This document shows positions 1-10,868 of a DNA stretch of 64,000 nucleotides, one piece after another. Source of the stretch: Acipenser ruthenus (taxonomy: Eukaryota; Chordata; Actinopteri; Acipenseriformes; Acipenseridae). The translations under genes and the position numbers were made by a program. How positions within the stretch are numbered: position 1 is the stretch's first letter; each line of letters opens with the position of its first letter. The notes beneath the pieces are model-generated. The model had not been told where the DNA came from, ran no database searches, and saw only the letters and a list, made by a program, of their open reading frames with translations. The stretch covers positions 11,723,492 to 11,787,491 of the forward strand of contig NC_081198.1 of the NCBI RefSeq assembly GCF_902713425.1, read 5' to 3'.

Positions 1-3
1 ATG

Positions 4-28
4 GTCAGGTCAGGTCAGGTCAGGTCAG
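4..28. repeat. Short (GTCAG)n tandem repeat
   Basis: Five tandem copies of the pentamer GTCAG at the left edge. No gene signal is attached. The rest of 29-475 shows no exon I can support and should be intron of the haem-binding protein gene. Confidence 0.7.
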
Positions 29-475
29 ATAGCTGCATTTAGAAGTGAAGGGAATTTACCAGAAAACAAAAGAAGAACAAAAGAATTCCCAGAATGCTGT
101 CTGACACTGCAGCACCTCCCTGTGACATCACAAAGCTGCACCTCCTGCAGAGGTTAGAGTTCAAGCACACCAGGGCATGGTGTTATGAGGCAGCATTTAT
201 CTTTCAAGGCCCCAAACTGATCCTGTTTAAGTACCAGTACTGCAGAAAACATCAGCCACTTACTTGACTTCTTATCTCTCAAGCCATCAGTTAATCAGCA
301 GTAGGTCACATCTAATTTACTGGTGATGCTTATTATTTGGTACAATGACATACACTTCCACATGACCATATTGGGTGTGTTAAAATACTTGTTGGAGGGT
401 AGTGTATACAGTATAAGAATGAAATGGAGAGATGTGACACCTCTATGAGTGACAGAGTGATGAGATGTGAGTTAC

Positions 476-829
476 CTTTTTCATTCTTCCCTTGTATATA
501 GTTAAATAGTTTCCAGAAGCCTTTCTTGGCTGCTTCATTCTCTTCATTTGCTGTGACAACAGTGCTCACCCACTTTGCTGCCTCATAGTGGCGCTCTTCA
601 TAGTCAGCAGACTGCAGCAAAAAAAAAAAGGGAGTAAATTATCAAGGGACATCTGCTCTGAGGAGAAAGCAAGGCAAACGTCAAATACATGAATACGTTT
701 AAGATATCTTTATTGAACTACCAAAATATTTCAGCCAGAATGTGATTATTAAATGATCAGGTTCTGTTAAGATGTAACGCTGATTCAAATAACAATATCT
801 GATTTAAACAAGATGATGTACAGTAATAC

Positions 830-911
<82 letters not shown>

Positions 912-1121
912 ATGCATTACAACTGAGTATAACACTTGGTCAAGTTTCCCAGGGATGGGTTACATTATATAAATCCACTCATTATTGCTTCATTTCTTTA
1001 TAGTTCCTGAAAATAAAGTAATCCATGTGTTAATTCGATTGCTTACCTCTGAATCAACAGTGTCGAATTTGGGAAAATCCAGTCCCCTTGACAAGAACAC
1101 TTCTTTAACTGATTTACTCAT
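476..1121 (-). CDS. hebp2-like: SOUL/HEBP2-like haem-binding protein, first two coding exons (partial)
   Basis: Exon 1 is 1047-1121 (25 codons, starting MSKSVKEVFLSRGLDF) and ends at a GTAAGC donor. Exon 2 is 476-611, after a pyrimidine-rich CTGCAG acceptor, and ends at GTAACT in phase 1. Joined in frame they give a product containing YEERHYEAAKWVSTVV and FNYIQGKNEK. These match the N-terminal half of SOUL-domain proteins (YEIRHY...AKWVST...YIQGKNEKEMKI). The family binds haem or porphyrin, or has related cytosolic and mitochondrial roles. The remaining exons, which would begin with the EMKI.TAPV segment, lie beyond the left edge. The first ATG is chosen because it opens the exon and the family's N-termini are variable and short. 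HEBP1 is less likely from the KWVST motif. Membership of the SOUL family is firm; the exact paralogue is not. Confidence 0.82.
831..910. repeat. (ATT)n microsatellite
   Basis: About 27 uninterrupted ATT units inside intron 1 of the SOUL-family gene. Confidence 0.95.
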
Positions 1122-1254
1122 AGCTGACTACGGAGTCAAAAAAGAAATAAATGAATATTAACTGAAGAAAATCTTAGTGAGAGAATGCTTTCAAGGGTTT
1201 TGCACAAGAACATGTACAATACACGTACAGCAGGTGCCGCTAACAATGTTTACC

Positions 1255-1315
1255 GTATTATTATTTGTTTATTTAGCAGACGTCTTTATCCAAGGCGACT
1301 TACAGACACTAGGGT
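1255..1315 (-). repeat. SINE/L2-type 3' tail fragment
   Basis: On the minus strand this reads TGTAAGTCGCCTTGGATAAA followed by GACGTCTGCTAAATAAACAA. It is the same tail found on the SINE near 9.9 kb, on the L2 3' end near 2.65 kb, and near 48.33 kb. The flanking CATCAGCTGCAGAGTCACTTACA up to about 1395 may belong to the same element. Confidence 0.6.
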
Positions 1316-1914
1316 GTGTGAACTATGCATCAGCTGCAGAGTCACTTACAATTACGTCTCATCTAACAGGGTGGGGCAAAGCCTTGGCGTTAAAAAAAAC
1401 TTCCATCCAAGTGTTTTGTAACAGAGACTGCTAGGCAATTGTATCTAACTGGCCGAGCTTTTGTTGTCATAGTGACAGGCACCAACTCTGCCCTTCATGC
1501 ACAAAGCTGTGTTTTGTACAGGCTGCATAACATGCTGTTTAATAAACTAACATAAATATGCAATCATTTTGACATTGTGTTTACCATCAGCGTAAAAGTC
1601 CAGTCACACAGCTGTGTAATTGTTACTCGAGGATCACTTTGGTGATTCTGTTCAGTACGTTACATCAGCAGCAGCCGCAAGCTGAACCCGCTAACTGTCA
1701 GGAGGATAACCCGTTTTAACGTCTTGACATCCAACTTTGTTTCCCTCACGTCAGCAATTTTCATTCTGAAGTCAGAATATTGCTGTATTTAAAAATCTTT
1801 GAAAACCAAAAATAATTTGAAAAAAATATACCGGATTTTGTTGTTTGACAAAAATAAAAACAATAGTGAACTGAAATTACATAGCCAGGTTAAGTAATCA
1901 GGCTTAAGGGATGT

Positions 1915-1918
<4 letters not shown>

Positions 1919-1974
<56 letters not shown>
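1919..1974. repeat. (GT)n microsatellite
   Basis: About 28 uninterrupted GT dinucleotides in the interval between the SOUL-family gene and the TLR pseudogene. From 1396 to 1918 I see no gene or recognisable element. Confidence 0.95.
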
Positions 1975-1976
<2 letters not shown>

Positions 1977-2261
1977 CTTGAATTCTAGAATAACTGAACC
2001 AAAAAATGTTGGTGTTGCATAAACTGTAAAATGATTTGTGTCATGTTCACCATCAACACTATAAGCAAGATAGTTGCATAGCTGGAAATAGTTACAACTA
2101 GGTTTTAGTGACACCTAGTGGATATTCTTGTTTTTAAAACTGGTGATCTAGCATGTTTTTCCGTGTACAGAATAAATCCCAATAGCATGTTTTTCACGAA
2201 ATTATTGTGTCCATTCGTTCCCATCAGTGAGGATAATATGCAAGTCTTGTTATTTTCAACA

Positions 2262-2674
2262 TTTTCCAATTTAAGACCCTTGCTCTTGCCTATCACTCTA
2301 TTCACCATACTGCCCCTTCCTCTCTCCAATCCCTTGTGTCTCCTTATATTCCCTCTCGCCCTCTCCGCTCATCCTCTACAGGCCGACTTGTTATGCCTTC
2401 TCTTCACTCTTCTTCCTCCAGCCTTGTCCCCCTGTGGTGGAACCAGCTGCCGGTTATCCTCAGGACTGCTCAGTCGTTTACTGCTTTCCGCTGTCTTCTC
2501 AAAACCCACTTATTCAACCTTTATTTGTAAATTCCAATTTATATATATTTTTTGTATTTTCCTTTATTTATATTTATTTTGTATACACTGTCTACTTACG
2601 TTTTATTGCCTGTAAGTTATATACATTTATATTTTGTTTAATTCCTGTAAGTCGCTTTGGATAAAAGTGTATGC

Positions 2675-2676
<2 letters not shown>
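2262..2676 (+). mobile_element. L2-type LINE, 5'-truncated 3' end
   Basis: The plus strand carries the last part of an L2/CR1-group ORF2. It reads SSSLVPLWWNQLPVILRTAQ, then SFTAFRCLLKTHLFNLYL and a stop near 2528. A 3' UTR of about 130 bases follows, ending in TGTAAGTCGCTTTGGATAAA and then an (AAT)n tract at 2677-2730. The residues LVPLWWNQLP and FR.LLKTHLF are typical of the C-terminus of fish L2-type elements. Only about 400 bases survive, so this is a dead 5'-truncated copy. Confidence 0.75.

Positions 2677-2730
<54 letters not shown>
2677..2730. repeat. (AAT)n tail/microsatellite
   Basis: About 18 AAT units directly after the LINE 3' tail. They are probably the expanded 3' repeat of the LINE itself. 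From 2731 to 3466 I see no gene or named repeat. Confidence 0.85.
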
Positions 2731-2731
<1 letters not shown>

Positions 2732-3466
2732 GTAAAATAAGTGACAGCTCTACAAACACATCTGATGGCAGAAAACCCATAGCTAGAATATTATTCAAAA
2801 ATAAATACAACATTTGTTTTACAAATCGACAGTACAAGGTAACAGCAATTACGTAATATATCTTAAAAATAAAATAAAAATGAAGTCACTCAGATAAATA
2901 AATTGTAGACTAGGATTTCAGGTGATGAATGTTGCTGTCATTTGTGGAATGTAAGTAACTCAAAAAAGAATTTAAGAACACAAACTGAAATGCCCTTTGG
3001 AAGAAGGGTCTTGTTACTGTATGATTACAGAAATTCAAGAGACAGTACATACAAGAGACTGGCAGTTATGATGAACACAGTAAAATATTATAATGAAATT
3101 AACTCACAGTGTTGAACAATTCAGTGGTTACAAACAAGATTTCAGTTCTGAAGAGCCTGAGTTAGTAAAACTGATAGACATGTTCCTCAAGCCTCCTTAA
3201 GCTGGGTGCATACTTAATAAATGCTCTACCAACCAGAATCCCAAAGCAGAACTGGAGATTGGAACGACAACACAGAGCCATGGTATTGATTTTTTGGGAT
3301 CATATTTAGCAAATATTCATATCAAAACCTTGAACTGTATGTCAGGTGCAAGGCTTTATAAACACGGATCTGCTTGACTGGAAGCCAAAAAGTCAATGGT
3401 TTGGTCTTAATTTATTAGACTGTCCAGCAGTCACTCCTAATCAGGAAGTCACTTTCCAGTGGGACC

Positions 3467-4653
3467 CTATTGGCTTGGTGCTTTGACTTCCTGGTTCAGC
3501 ACTGCATTCGGTTTCTTCCAAAACATGGATTGTCAGGCCTCATCGTGTGGCCACTCCAGGAAGGTGTTCTTGTTCATCAGTTTTCTCAGTTTACAAAAGC
3601 GGTCTTGAATGGAGTTGGTGGGAATGGGCTCCAGCAGCAGCAGAATGAGCGAGTCCTTCTTCTCGTCAAAGACCTGGTGGTGTGTGAACAAAAAAAACAA
3701 ACAAAAAAAAAACTATTCCAAGTTCTTTTCCACAAGGTCAATCTCTGGACTTTTTTTGGCTCTAACCCAAAGCCATACAGTTCGTAAGTACCAGGGTACG
3801 CTATATTTTATAAAAAGCAAAATGCATAAGGCCACAATTATGGCAATACAGGCAACAGTTATGCCATCAATAATGCCTGGATTACACTGTGCCAGAGACA
3901 GAGATACAGAACCAAATGATGTTCCTTTAAGACTCAATGGGACCTGAAACTGGTACTTTTCAGGCCAACCTACAATTATGGTCATTGTGTTTTCAAAATA
4001 TTTGAGTCATCTTGTATATCACAGTAACACTCAAAAGGATTATTGCTAAGTTTCAGTTCACTAAGGTTATAAGCTGTCAGCATACCTATGTTGACTTTAG
4101 TTATTTTGTTCCCATCGGCATGCAAGATTCTCAAAGCGGGCAAAGGGGACAGTTCTGTTAGGGTGAATATACTGTATCCAGAGAGGTACATCTCTTTTAG
4201 GTTTCTCATCTTTTCAATATTAGAAACCACAGTGATGCTGTTGAGGCTCAAATCCAGAACCTCCAAAGAGTCAGGGAGGCAGTCAAAGACATTGCTCAGG
4301 AGGAAATTAACTTTCAAGTTCAAACTTCTGAGGCTTTCTGTCCAAAGGCATGCTTTACTGGATTGGATGACCATACTGTTGTAATCAGCAGACAAGTGCA
4401 TCAACTGTTTCATATGGGATGTCATTAAACCAAGTTTAGGTAGGTCTACAAATTTATTGTGATCAACCACTAATGATCGCAAAGAAGGCAATGGCCTGTG
4501 GCACCCTGGAAACAGTGAATATTCTTGAAGCAAATTGGAGGTCTCATTGAAAGACTCTAACACTTCCATACTATCTGATATTATACATGGAATGTAAAAC
4601 AGACCAGCATTAACTATAGATACTTTAATAAGTGGCCTAAATAGGTTCACCAT
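3467..4653 (-). pseudogene. Toll-like receptor pseudogene (TLR1/2/14 type)
   Basis: The minus strand holds four LRR-like blocks at 4653-3982 (including SLEVLDLSLNSITVV and NLSELKLSNNPFECYCDIQ, the start of an LRR C-terminal cap). A second frame at 3985-3713 has CNPGIIDGITVACIAIIVAL, a transmembrane helix, then PWYLRTVWLW, the juxtamembrane sequence of TLR1/2/14-type receptors. At about 3692-3467 the end of a TIR domain remains, with [20 protein letters not shown] and [15 protein letters not shown], followed by QSMFWKKPNAVLNQEVKAP and a stop. The first part of the ectodomain, most of the LRR cap and TIR boxes 1-2 are missing. The frame changes between LRR cap and membrane segment, and a stop sits before the FW box. 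In a living receptor these parts would recognise microbial lipids or proteins and recruit MyD88-family adaptors. This copy cannot. Confidence 0.85.
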
Positions 4654-4803
4654 CTATCCGAGGGAGTAAAACTTGTTAGTTAGGGTTATATATGTTTAAA
4701 ATAAAGAACCTTCTCAAACTTATTTGTTGAAATGGCTCAATTTGTACACGTCAGTCTCCAAGAGTGTAAAAAAAGAATATTATCAAAGGATAGTTCTTCA
4801 ATC

Positions 4804-4989
4804 AAACGTTCTGAGGCAATGTTCTTATCATTCATAGAAACATTCTGAGGCAATGTTCTTATCATTCATAGAAACGTTCTGAGGCAATGTTCTTATCATT
4901 CATAGAAACGTTCTGAGGCAATGTTCTTATCATTCATAGAAACGTTCTGAGGCAATGTTCTTATCATTCATAGAAACGTTCTGAGGCAA
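4804..4989. repeat. 34-bp minisatellite, about 5.5 units
   Basis: Five complete 34-base units (each starting AAACRTTCTGAGGCAATG and ending CATTCATAG) plus a 16-base partial unit, almost identical to one another. One C/T difference marks the second unit. It lies just beyond the surviving LRR block of the TLR pseudogene, where the missing ectodomain should be. Confidence 0.95.
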
Positions 4990-6042
4990 AGACAGCAAAC
5001 CCATAAGAGACTGTGCTGTACCACACAAGTCAAGCTGTCAGTTTTACATACTAACTAAACCTCACTGTACGGGTAAATATCAGAATATTTTGCAAACAAC
5101 TCCTTTCCCAGGCATCCCAATTTCAATTCAAATAGTTTTTGTGGATTAAAGGGTTAAAACATACGATTTCGGGTATGTCACACAATGCATCCACACTTTA
5201 ATGTCCTGATTAATGTGATGGGTGTGGTAGTCCAATTTCACAACTTTGTTAATACATTTTGTGCCGAGGTGTGATAACAAAGAAAAGCAGCTTCTGGATT
5301 CTTCAGGTGCGTTTCAAATTTCAGAAGAACAACTACTGTTTTCTTTGAGAGGATGAGGCTTGGAACAATGGCAACTAATGCAATCCCAGTATAACTCAAT
5401 GGAGTGGCAGGTGATCGGTGTATTATGAAACAAATGATACAGTTTGTATTGAAAGCTGCATGGCAATATTTCTTACATTTGATGCTTGTGATACGAATGG
5501 TACTTGACGTATTGACAGGGGTGATAAGGAGCCGTGGTTTTGGGGGCCAACGTGGGCGCATGGAGCTCCCATGAGCAAGGCTGAATGGAGAGACATGTAC
5601 TAGACATGCTCAATATATCAATTCTGCAAGATGTCACAAAGCATGCCAGCAATGCCTTTTGAAAGATGCATACAGTATTCAGTGAAGTGTGCATTTTCAC
5701 GCAAACTAATCTTTCTCCTACACAGGTGTGTTTCGCTTGTTGGACACTTCAATATAAATAATTGCTCTGCATGTAGGCTTCAGTCATGTATTTGTTTTCC
5801 ACAGTATACCTTTTTTTTTTTTTACTGAATTTTACTTCACTTTCATTTAATGAATGTGATATTGAGCTTGATAAATAATATGCAGTATAACACAAGACGT
5901 TTGTTTATTTAATATTATTTTAAAATAATCGATATATAAAAATATAAAAAAATGAAGCTTTTTGTGCTCAAAGAATATCAGTTGCACTTCATGCCATGTT
6001 TCTCTGACCGTTTTTGGCGCATAAGCTCTGGCACTGGAGCAA
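4990..6042. other. Interval without a recognised gene; 3' UTR of the next gene likely at its right end
   Basis: I see no coding exon or known repeat here. Reverse-strand AATAAA occurs at about 5903-5908, about 135 bases past the stop of the unrecognised gene. It is a plausible poly(A) signal, so roughly 5880-6042 is likely its 3' UTR. Confidence 0.4.
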
Positions 6043-8485
6043 TCAAACAACACGGTTTCTCCTCATCAAGACAGATATTCTTTTAAAGAAGTTATTTTTC
6101 TTCTTCATACAAGATTCCTGGGATAGTTTAACTTCTTTACTGCCCTTATTTGGTTTTGGCAGAAACATTCCAAAGATGCAGAAGCAAGAAGGCTCTTCAC
6201 TTTCCATCTCGTCTCTTTCCATCTTCCTAGTAGATTTTTCAGTGGGTACAGCATCACTTGGAGTGATAGGTCTGCTGTATGTCTCAAAGTCAGGGCATTT
6301 TGGCAACAATGGTAAACGATGAGTGACCTTTTCCTCCTACAGAAAGAAGTAGTTGTCAGTACTATGAAAATGCAGAACAACATCCATAGCATGTAGAATT
6401 GTATTTTATAGCAAATGCCCATACATAGTTTAAGAAAACAAGTGGTTTCCAAAGCAAAATGTTAGTACTGTGAAAAGTAGGTTATATATTGTTATACCGA
6501 GCTATGACATCACACACTGATAATTTCTTTCCATGGTGCAGTGATGTCATACATTGTGATGTCATTTTTTCCCACATTATAAATGGATAATCATTCTATA
6601 GTTAAAGTGTGACATTTTGCATATATAGAGATAATAATCAGAAATAATCTTACCAAATCTTTCTTTTGGTGCACAATGTAGGAATCACTTGTCTTGTCCA
6701 CAGTTTCAAACAGCAGTTTTTCCTCAACTGTATTGCTCTTCTGGCATGTTTTCACAGAGTTTTTCTGGAGTGCTTCCTGTTTGTTACATTCCTCGTTACT
6801 GCTACCCTTGAACAATTCTGTCAAATCCATTGCCCAGGATCCACATTCTTCAATATCTCCATCTAGGGGGCTCAGATCTGCTTCAATTCCCTTTTCCTTC
6901 ACTTCTTTCTGTTGCTCAGAAAAGTTAGCTTGCTCTCTCTTCAACCCTTCTGACTTGCTTAGGAGTTTAACACTGCTCTCCTCTGTCATTGTTGTATTAG
7001 TGTTAATATTCAGTATCTTCTTTTCCTGCAGCTCCAGTCCATGGAAAAGGTCACTTTCTTCATGCGTACCGTTAATAAAGTTGCATGCTCTTTCATTAAC
7101 CTCTACTGTGGATGGGTTACTAAAAACTTTACCCTCTTCTACATTTCCTTCTGTATTAGAAGAGTCTTTGAATGGGACATCCTCTGGTAGAACTTCAGGT
7201 AATGGAGACCTGTTTTCAATAGCAGCTTCTGTGATTTTTATGACAGTATGATTAATGCTTGATGAACATTCGTCTTCTGAATCATCACAAGTCATTAACT
7301 CCAATTTCAACATCTATATAGTAGAAAGTAAATTAATGTTATTAAGTCACAGATCTGCTATTTAAAAATTCTGCACGTTACAATATAAGATTCACATTGA
7401 GTAAGCATTGGCATGACAGTAGATGCATAGCATAATGGTGTATGAAAACATTCACAAGTATTGAACAATAAAAGGGGCAGAGGTGGTAGTGTGATTAGCA
7501 CTCACATCGTCGTCTGTCACGCAAGACTCTTCTCTCTCCAGTGGGCAGAAAGGAGCCATTGGAGGGCTGTCCTCATCATATCTAAAGCTGCAGGGATCCA
7601 CCATCTTTGCTTCTTTCTGAATGCATAAGCACATTATGTTTATGGGATAGTGTAGATAAAGAGTTAAAAATAAGAGTTGTCTAGATGTAGATTTCGGTGA
7701 GGAATCCTAACCAGTGTAGTAACCACACTACTTAATAGCCTTTTGAATCAGTGTCTATACAATTGCTGTTCTAAACCTATAGTATCAGTGCAGACCATGA
7801 ATAATGTAGAAACAATTCTGGTGAGCCTTGTTTCAACAGTTGCCCAATCCTTCATCATTTCTTTCTACTAGAAGTGAATTTTACAAAAATGATGTTGTTG
7901 GCTCTCCTGCATGTCACACTCACCTGCTGAAGTCTTTTGAAAAGTCTTCAGAATCTTGAGTTATAGAGTCCCATTCTCTCATCTCATAAACCAGAAGAAC
8001 AGGGTATATACAGTGCACAAGTTTTACATAATGTTCTAATGCTTGCACATATCGCCCTGTCTTCAGAAAAGTCAGGTGACAAAACAATATGTAATGGAAT
8101 TAACTACAACTAAAAATCAGAGACAAGCAGAAGAAAAGATTATAATTGCCTGCCTTAGGGTTACTTGTAAGCAAATTAAATATCTGGTTGTGGCCACAAC
8201 ACAGACCCCATTTACTGAGAAGTAAGCTAAAGAGTACACTAGCTTGTTAAAAATGTTGTGACAGGTACTTGCAATGTCCAGTCCTGCTCTGGTACTAATT
8301 AGTGGTTGAGGGCCGTATTTCACACTTACACATTTCCTGTTGCAGGAGCCATATTCCTCATTATCAGAATTTGTCAGCTCTGGCTTTTTCTCATTATTCC
8401 CTTCATCACCCCCACTGGAGTCCTTTAGGTCAAATCCATTTACAGACTGTTCCAGCCTCATCTCCTCAATCAGACCACTGTTGAG
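6043..8485 (-). CDS. Unrecognised spliced gene, four coding exons
   Basis: Four minus-strand exons join with every junction in phase 0: 8330-8485 or from ATG 8461, 7506-7616, 6654-7313 and 6043-6336. Donors are GTAAGT, GTGAGT and GTAAGA; acceptors are TTCAG, TATAG and TGTAG. From ATG 8461 the product is 398 residues. It is acidic and Ser/Thr-rich, with DSSGGDEGNNEKKPELTNSD in exon 1, RYDEDSPPMAPFCPLEREES in exon 2, and GDIEECGSWAMDLTELFKGS in exon 3. A sharply basic end follows: a Cys-rich SCFCIFGMFLPKP stretch, MKKKNNFFKRIS, then VLMRRNRVV. No domain, signal peptide or clear membrane helix is visible. The frame stays open upstream of ATG 8461 to an acceptor-like TTTTTAG, so exon 1 may be internal and more 5' exons could exist. 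Regulated cytoplasmic tail or scaffold is only a guess from composition. Confidence 0.62.
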
Positions 8486-9737
8486 CTAAAAACTGCAAAA
8501 ACATGTGTTAGTCACTCAGGCGCAATCAAGTCAATCTTCATTACCTTGATCTATTCTAGGTCATTTAGTGGACTTTAGAATTGCTCAATGTGCTATCCTT
8601 TTCCAAGAACACATTTAGGACTATCCAATTCAAATAAAGCTGAGATGCACGGTTTGACCATAAAAGATAATCTTGGTGTTCTCGGAAGGAGAACACAATC
8701 AACACCTTCAGACAACAGACAACATTGAATATAAACCACATGGCACGTTTTAAGTAAAATAGACAGATTCATTCATTTAGAAGAAAGTAACTAAGTTTTT
8801 TTTGACATATTGATAACAGGGGTCTGTGTGATGGGTTCAAGGTAAAGGTAGGTTTGTATGTAGTTTTGTTTGGTTTAAAATGGAACCCACTGTTCAGTTT
8901 TTAAGAATGGGTTTTTATGGAACCCAAACATAATTAGGGATTTCTGAAATAAATCATATTATTGTATATGACATGCATAAGGAACCTGTAAGAAACATAT
9001 AATTACTTAAAATAGATATATGTTATGAAAAGGAATTTTAAAGGTAAAAGAAGAACATACTCCTTTAAGTAAAATAAAATAATCAGTAACCAGAAACAGA
9101 ATTTAACAGTGATCTAATTAACTTTTTTCATTTTTAGATTTCAGGACTATAATAAATATAATAAGTAAACAATATCTTTAAAAAGAGAGAGGAAAAAAAA
9201 GAAAAGAAAAATAAGACTGGTACAAAATAATAAAATGAATGAAATAAATGATAAGCAGAAACAAAATTTAGCTCTGACCGAATTGATTAAAATGTACTTT
9301 TTCTATGTCTTGAAGAAATATTTATATACATTTTCCGAAATCCTTATAGCATAGACTGTTTAACCATAAAAGTTACATATTTTTCTAATATTTAAATAAA
9401 ATCTTCAACCAATAATAATGTGCTCCCTCCTGCAAGCTTCTCATGCCTTCAAAGTCAGATTTTCAACTTGCATACGTCACAATGGACCACACGTCGTTTC
9501 CATGGAAACATCCAAACTCATTTTGGATGTCACAGAAGTCTGCAGCTGTACCTTTATGATGCGCACCCAGGCAACTGGTATGAGCGACATCAAAACACAT
9601 CAGCTCCTTAAATAACTGTTTTCACTTGTACTGGTTAAAATAAATGATGCGTTAATATTTAAATATTTGGTAGGTTATGTATTCACTTTTATGGTCTGAC
9701 ATTATTCATCAAAAATATATGACATTTAATAAATTCT
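8486..9737. other. AT-rich interval without a recognised gene
   Basis: Strongly AT-rich from about 8800 to 9400. I could not find upstream exons for the unrecognised gene here. A more GC-rich patch at 9420-9620 holds the X-box-like palindrome listed separately. Confidence 0.4.
9496..9509. promoter_or_regulatory. X-box/RFX-like palindrome
   Basis: GTTTCCATGGAAAC is a perfect 14-base palindrome close to the RFX consensus (GTTGCCATGGCAAC). A CRE-like TACGTCAC lies about 20 bases to its left. It sits about 1 kb upstream of the first exon found for the unrecognised gene and could mark its promoter, but no transcript start is visible. Confidence 0.3.
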
Positions 9738-9968
9738 AGGACAGCAGTGTGGAGTAGTGGTTAGGGCTCTGGACTCTTGACCGGAGGGTCATGGGTTCAA
9801 TCCCCGGTGGGGACACTGCTGCTGTACCCTTGAGCAAGGTACTTTACCTAGATTGCTCCAGTAAAAACCCAACTGTATAAATGGGTAATTGTATGTAAAA
9901 ATAATGTGATATCTTGTAAGTCGCCCTGGATAAGGGCGTCTGCTAAGAAATAAATTATTATTATTATA
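9738..9968 (+). mobile_element. tRNA-derived SINE with L2-like tail
   Basis: The head has pol III-like boxes: GTGGTTAGGGCTCTGGACT (A box) and GGTTCAATCCCC (B box). The body is CTTGAGCAAGGTACTTTACC, the tail is TGTAAGTCGCCCTGGATAAG with GGCGTCTGCTAAGAAATAAA, and it ends in a short ATT tract. This order is typical of fish SINEs moved by an L2-type LINE. It appears full length, about 230 bases. Confidence 0.85.
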
Positions 9969-10484
9969 TTGTGTACAGTATTCAACAAAAATAAACACAC
10001 ACACACATGTTGGCCCTTCTGTTTCTGTCACTATAGTTCTATATTAATCAGCACCCTTTCTACAAGAAGTACTGTACATTGTTTCATGCATAATCAAAAT
10101 CATTAGTTTGTAAAGGAGACATCAAAGTTAAAATAGTGCTTCCTACTCCAATTGTATTATTTAGTCTTGCATGCAGTACTCCAGCAATGTTTGAAACGAA
10201 TGTGCATGTTCATTTAAGAGTTGTTTCTAAACCTTGTTGAAAGCAGAAGAGAGTGAATTCAGTTCCTATTTCTATAGACCAGGAGAGCACATCTGTATTT
10301 ACCTGGTCTCAATGGAGAATATGAATACAGTACATTAATGACCTTCTGAATCAAGGATCTCTCTCTATGTTGTGGATGTAGAATAGAACAAGAGAACACA
10401 CAGAGCAAGATAATGTTTATTGAAGTGATTACTTAAATGACAGATTGTGTATCACACATTCCCACAGTCACCTCTTTTCAATCT

Positions 10485-10570
10485 CAGCAACAGATATTAC
10501 CAAGCTACTGAGCCCTGGAGATGAGTCCCAGACTGGGAAGTCTTCTCCACCCGACCACTAGTGGTCCCTG
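10485..10570. repeat. Dispersed repeat copy A (partner at 61.3 kb)
   Basis: Shares blocks such as TTACCAAG and CTGGGAAGTCT, in the same order and spacing, with 61312-61405. This suggests two diverged copies of one dispersed family that I cannot name. Confidence 0.4.
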
Positions 10571-10868
10571 TAGTGTGATAAGGGGAATTTTCCGGCTGGT
10601 TTACCTCCCTAACCTCACAGGAGCCAATGTACTGTACTGTACTCCAGCCAAGATTAGCAAAATGGAAACAGACATTACAGATGCATGCCCCTAGTGGCAA
10701 TTTTTCAAACTACCTCACTTCAGCTTTTAGACACAGACCCAGTGGGTGAAAAGGGAGATTTTTGCTGGAATAAGTTACTAAGCATGGTAAATAATGATAA
10801 AACAGATACAACACTAAAGAATGCTAGATAACACACACAAATGTAAATGTATATATTTTGTAAGACAG

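Noticed and set aside
1919-1974. Possible CRISPR-like or other spaced repeat arrays
   Set aside because: All regular repeats in the window are simple microsatellites or the contiguous 34-base minisatellite, with no unique spacers, and the genome is vertebrate.
5238-5700. Overlapping minus-strand frames as a possible N-terminal part of the TLR
   Set aside because: No LRR spacing or signal peptide in either frame.
6694-7251. 185-codon plus-strand open frame
   Set aside because: It is the antisense shadow of the 660-base exon of the unrecognised gene; the minus strand has matching splice signals and phase, the plus strand does not.
7919-7977. Possible extra exon of the unrecognised gene (EWDSITQDSEDFSKDFS, then CAG|GTGAGT)
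   Set aside because: The donor is good and the sequence is protein-like, but the open reading gives a phase-2 exit while the flanking exons join in phase 0, and the alternative start has a stop. It could be an alternative exon but cannot be joined here.
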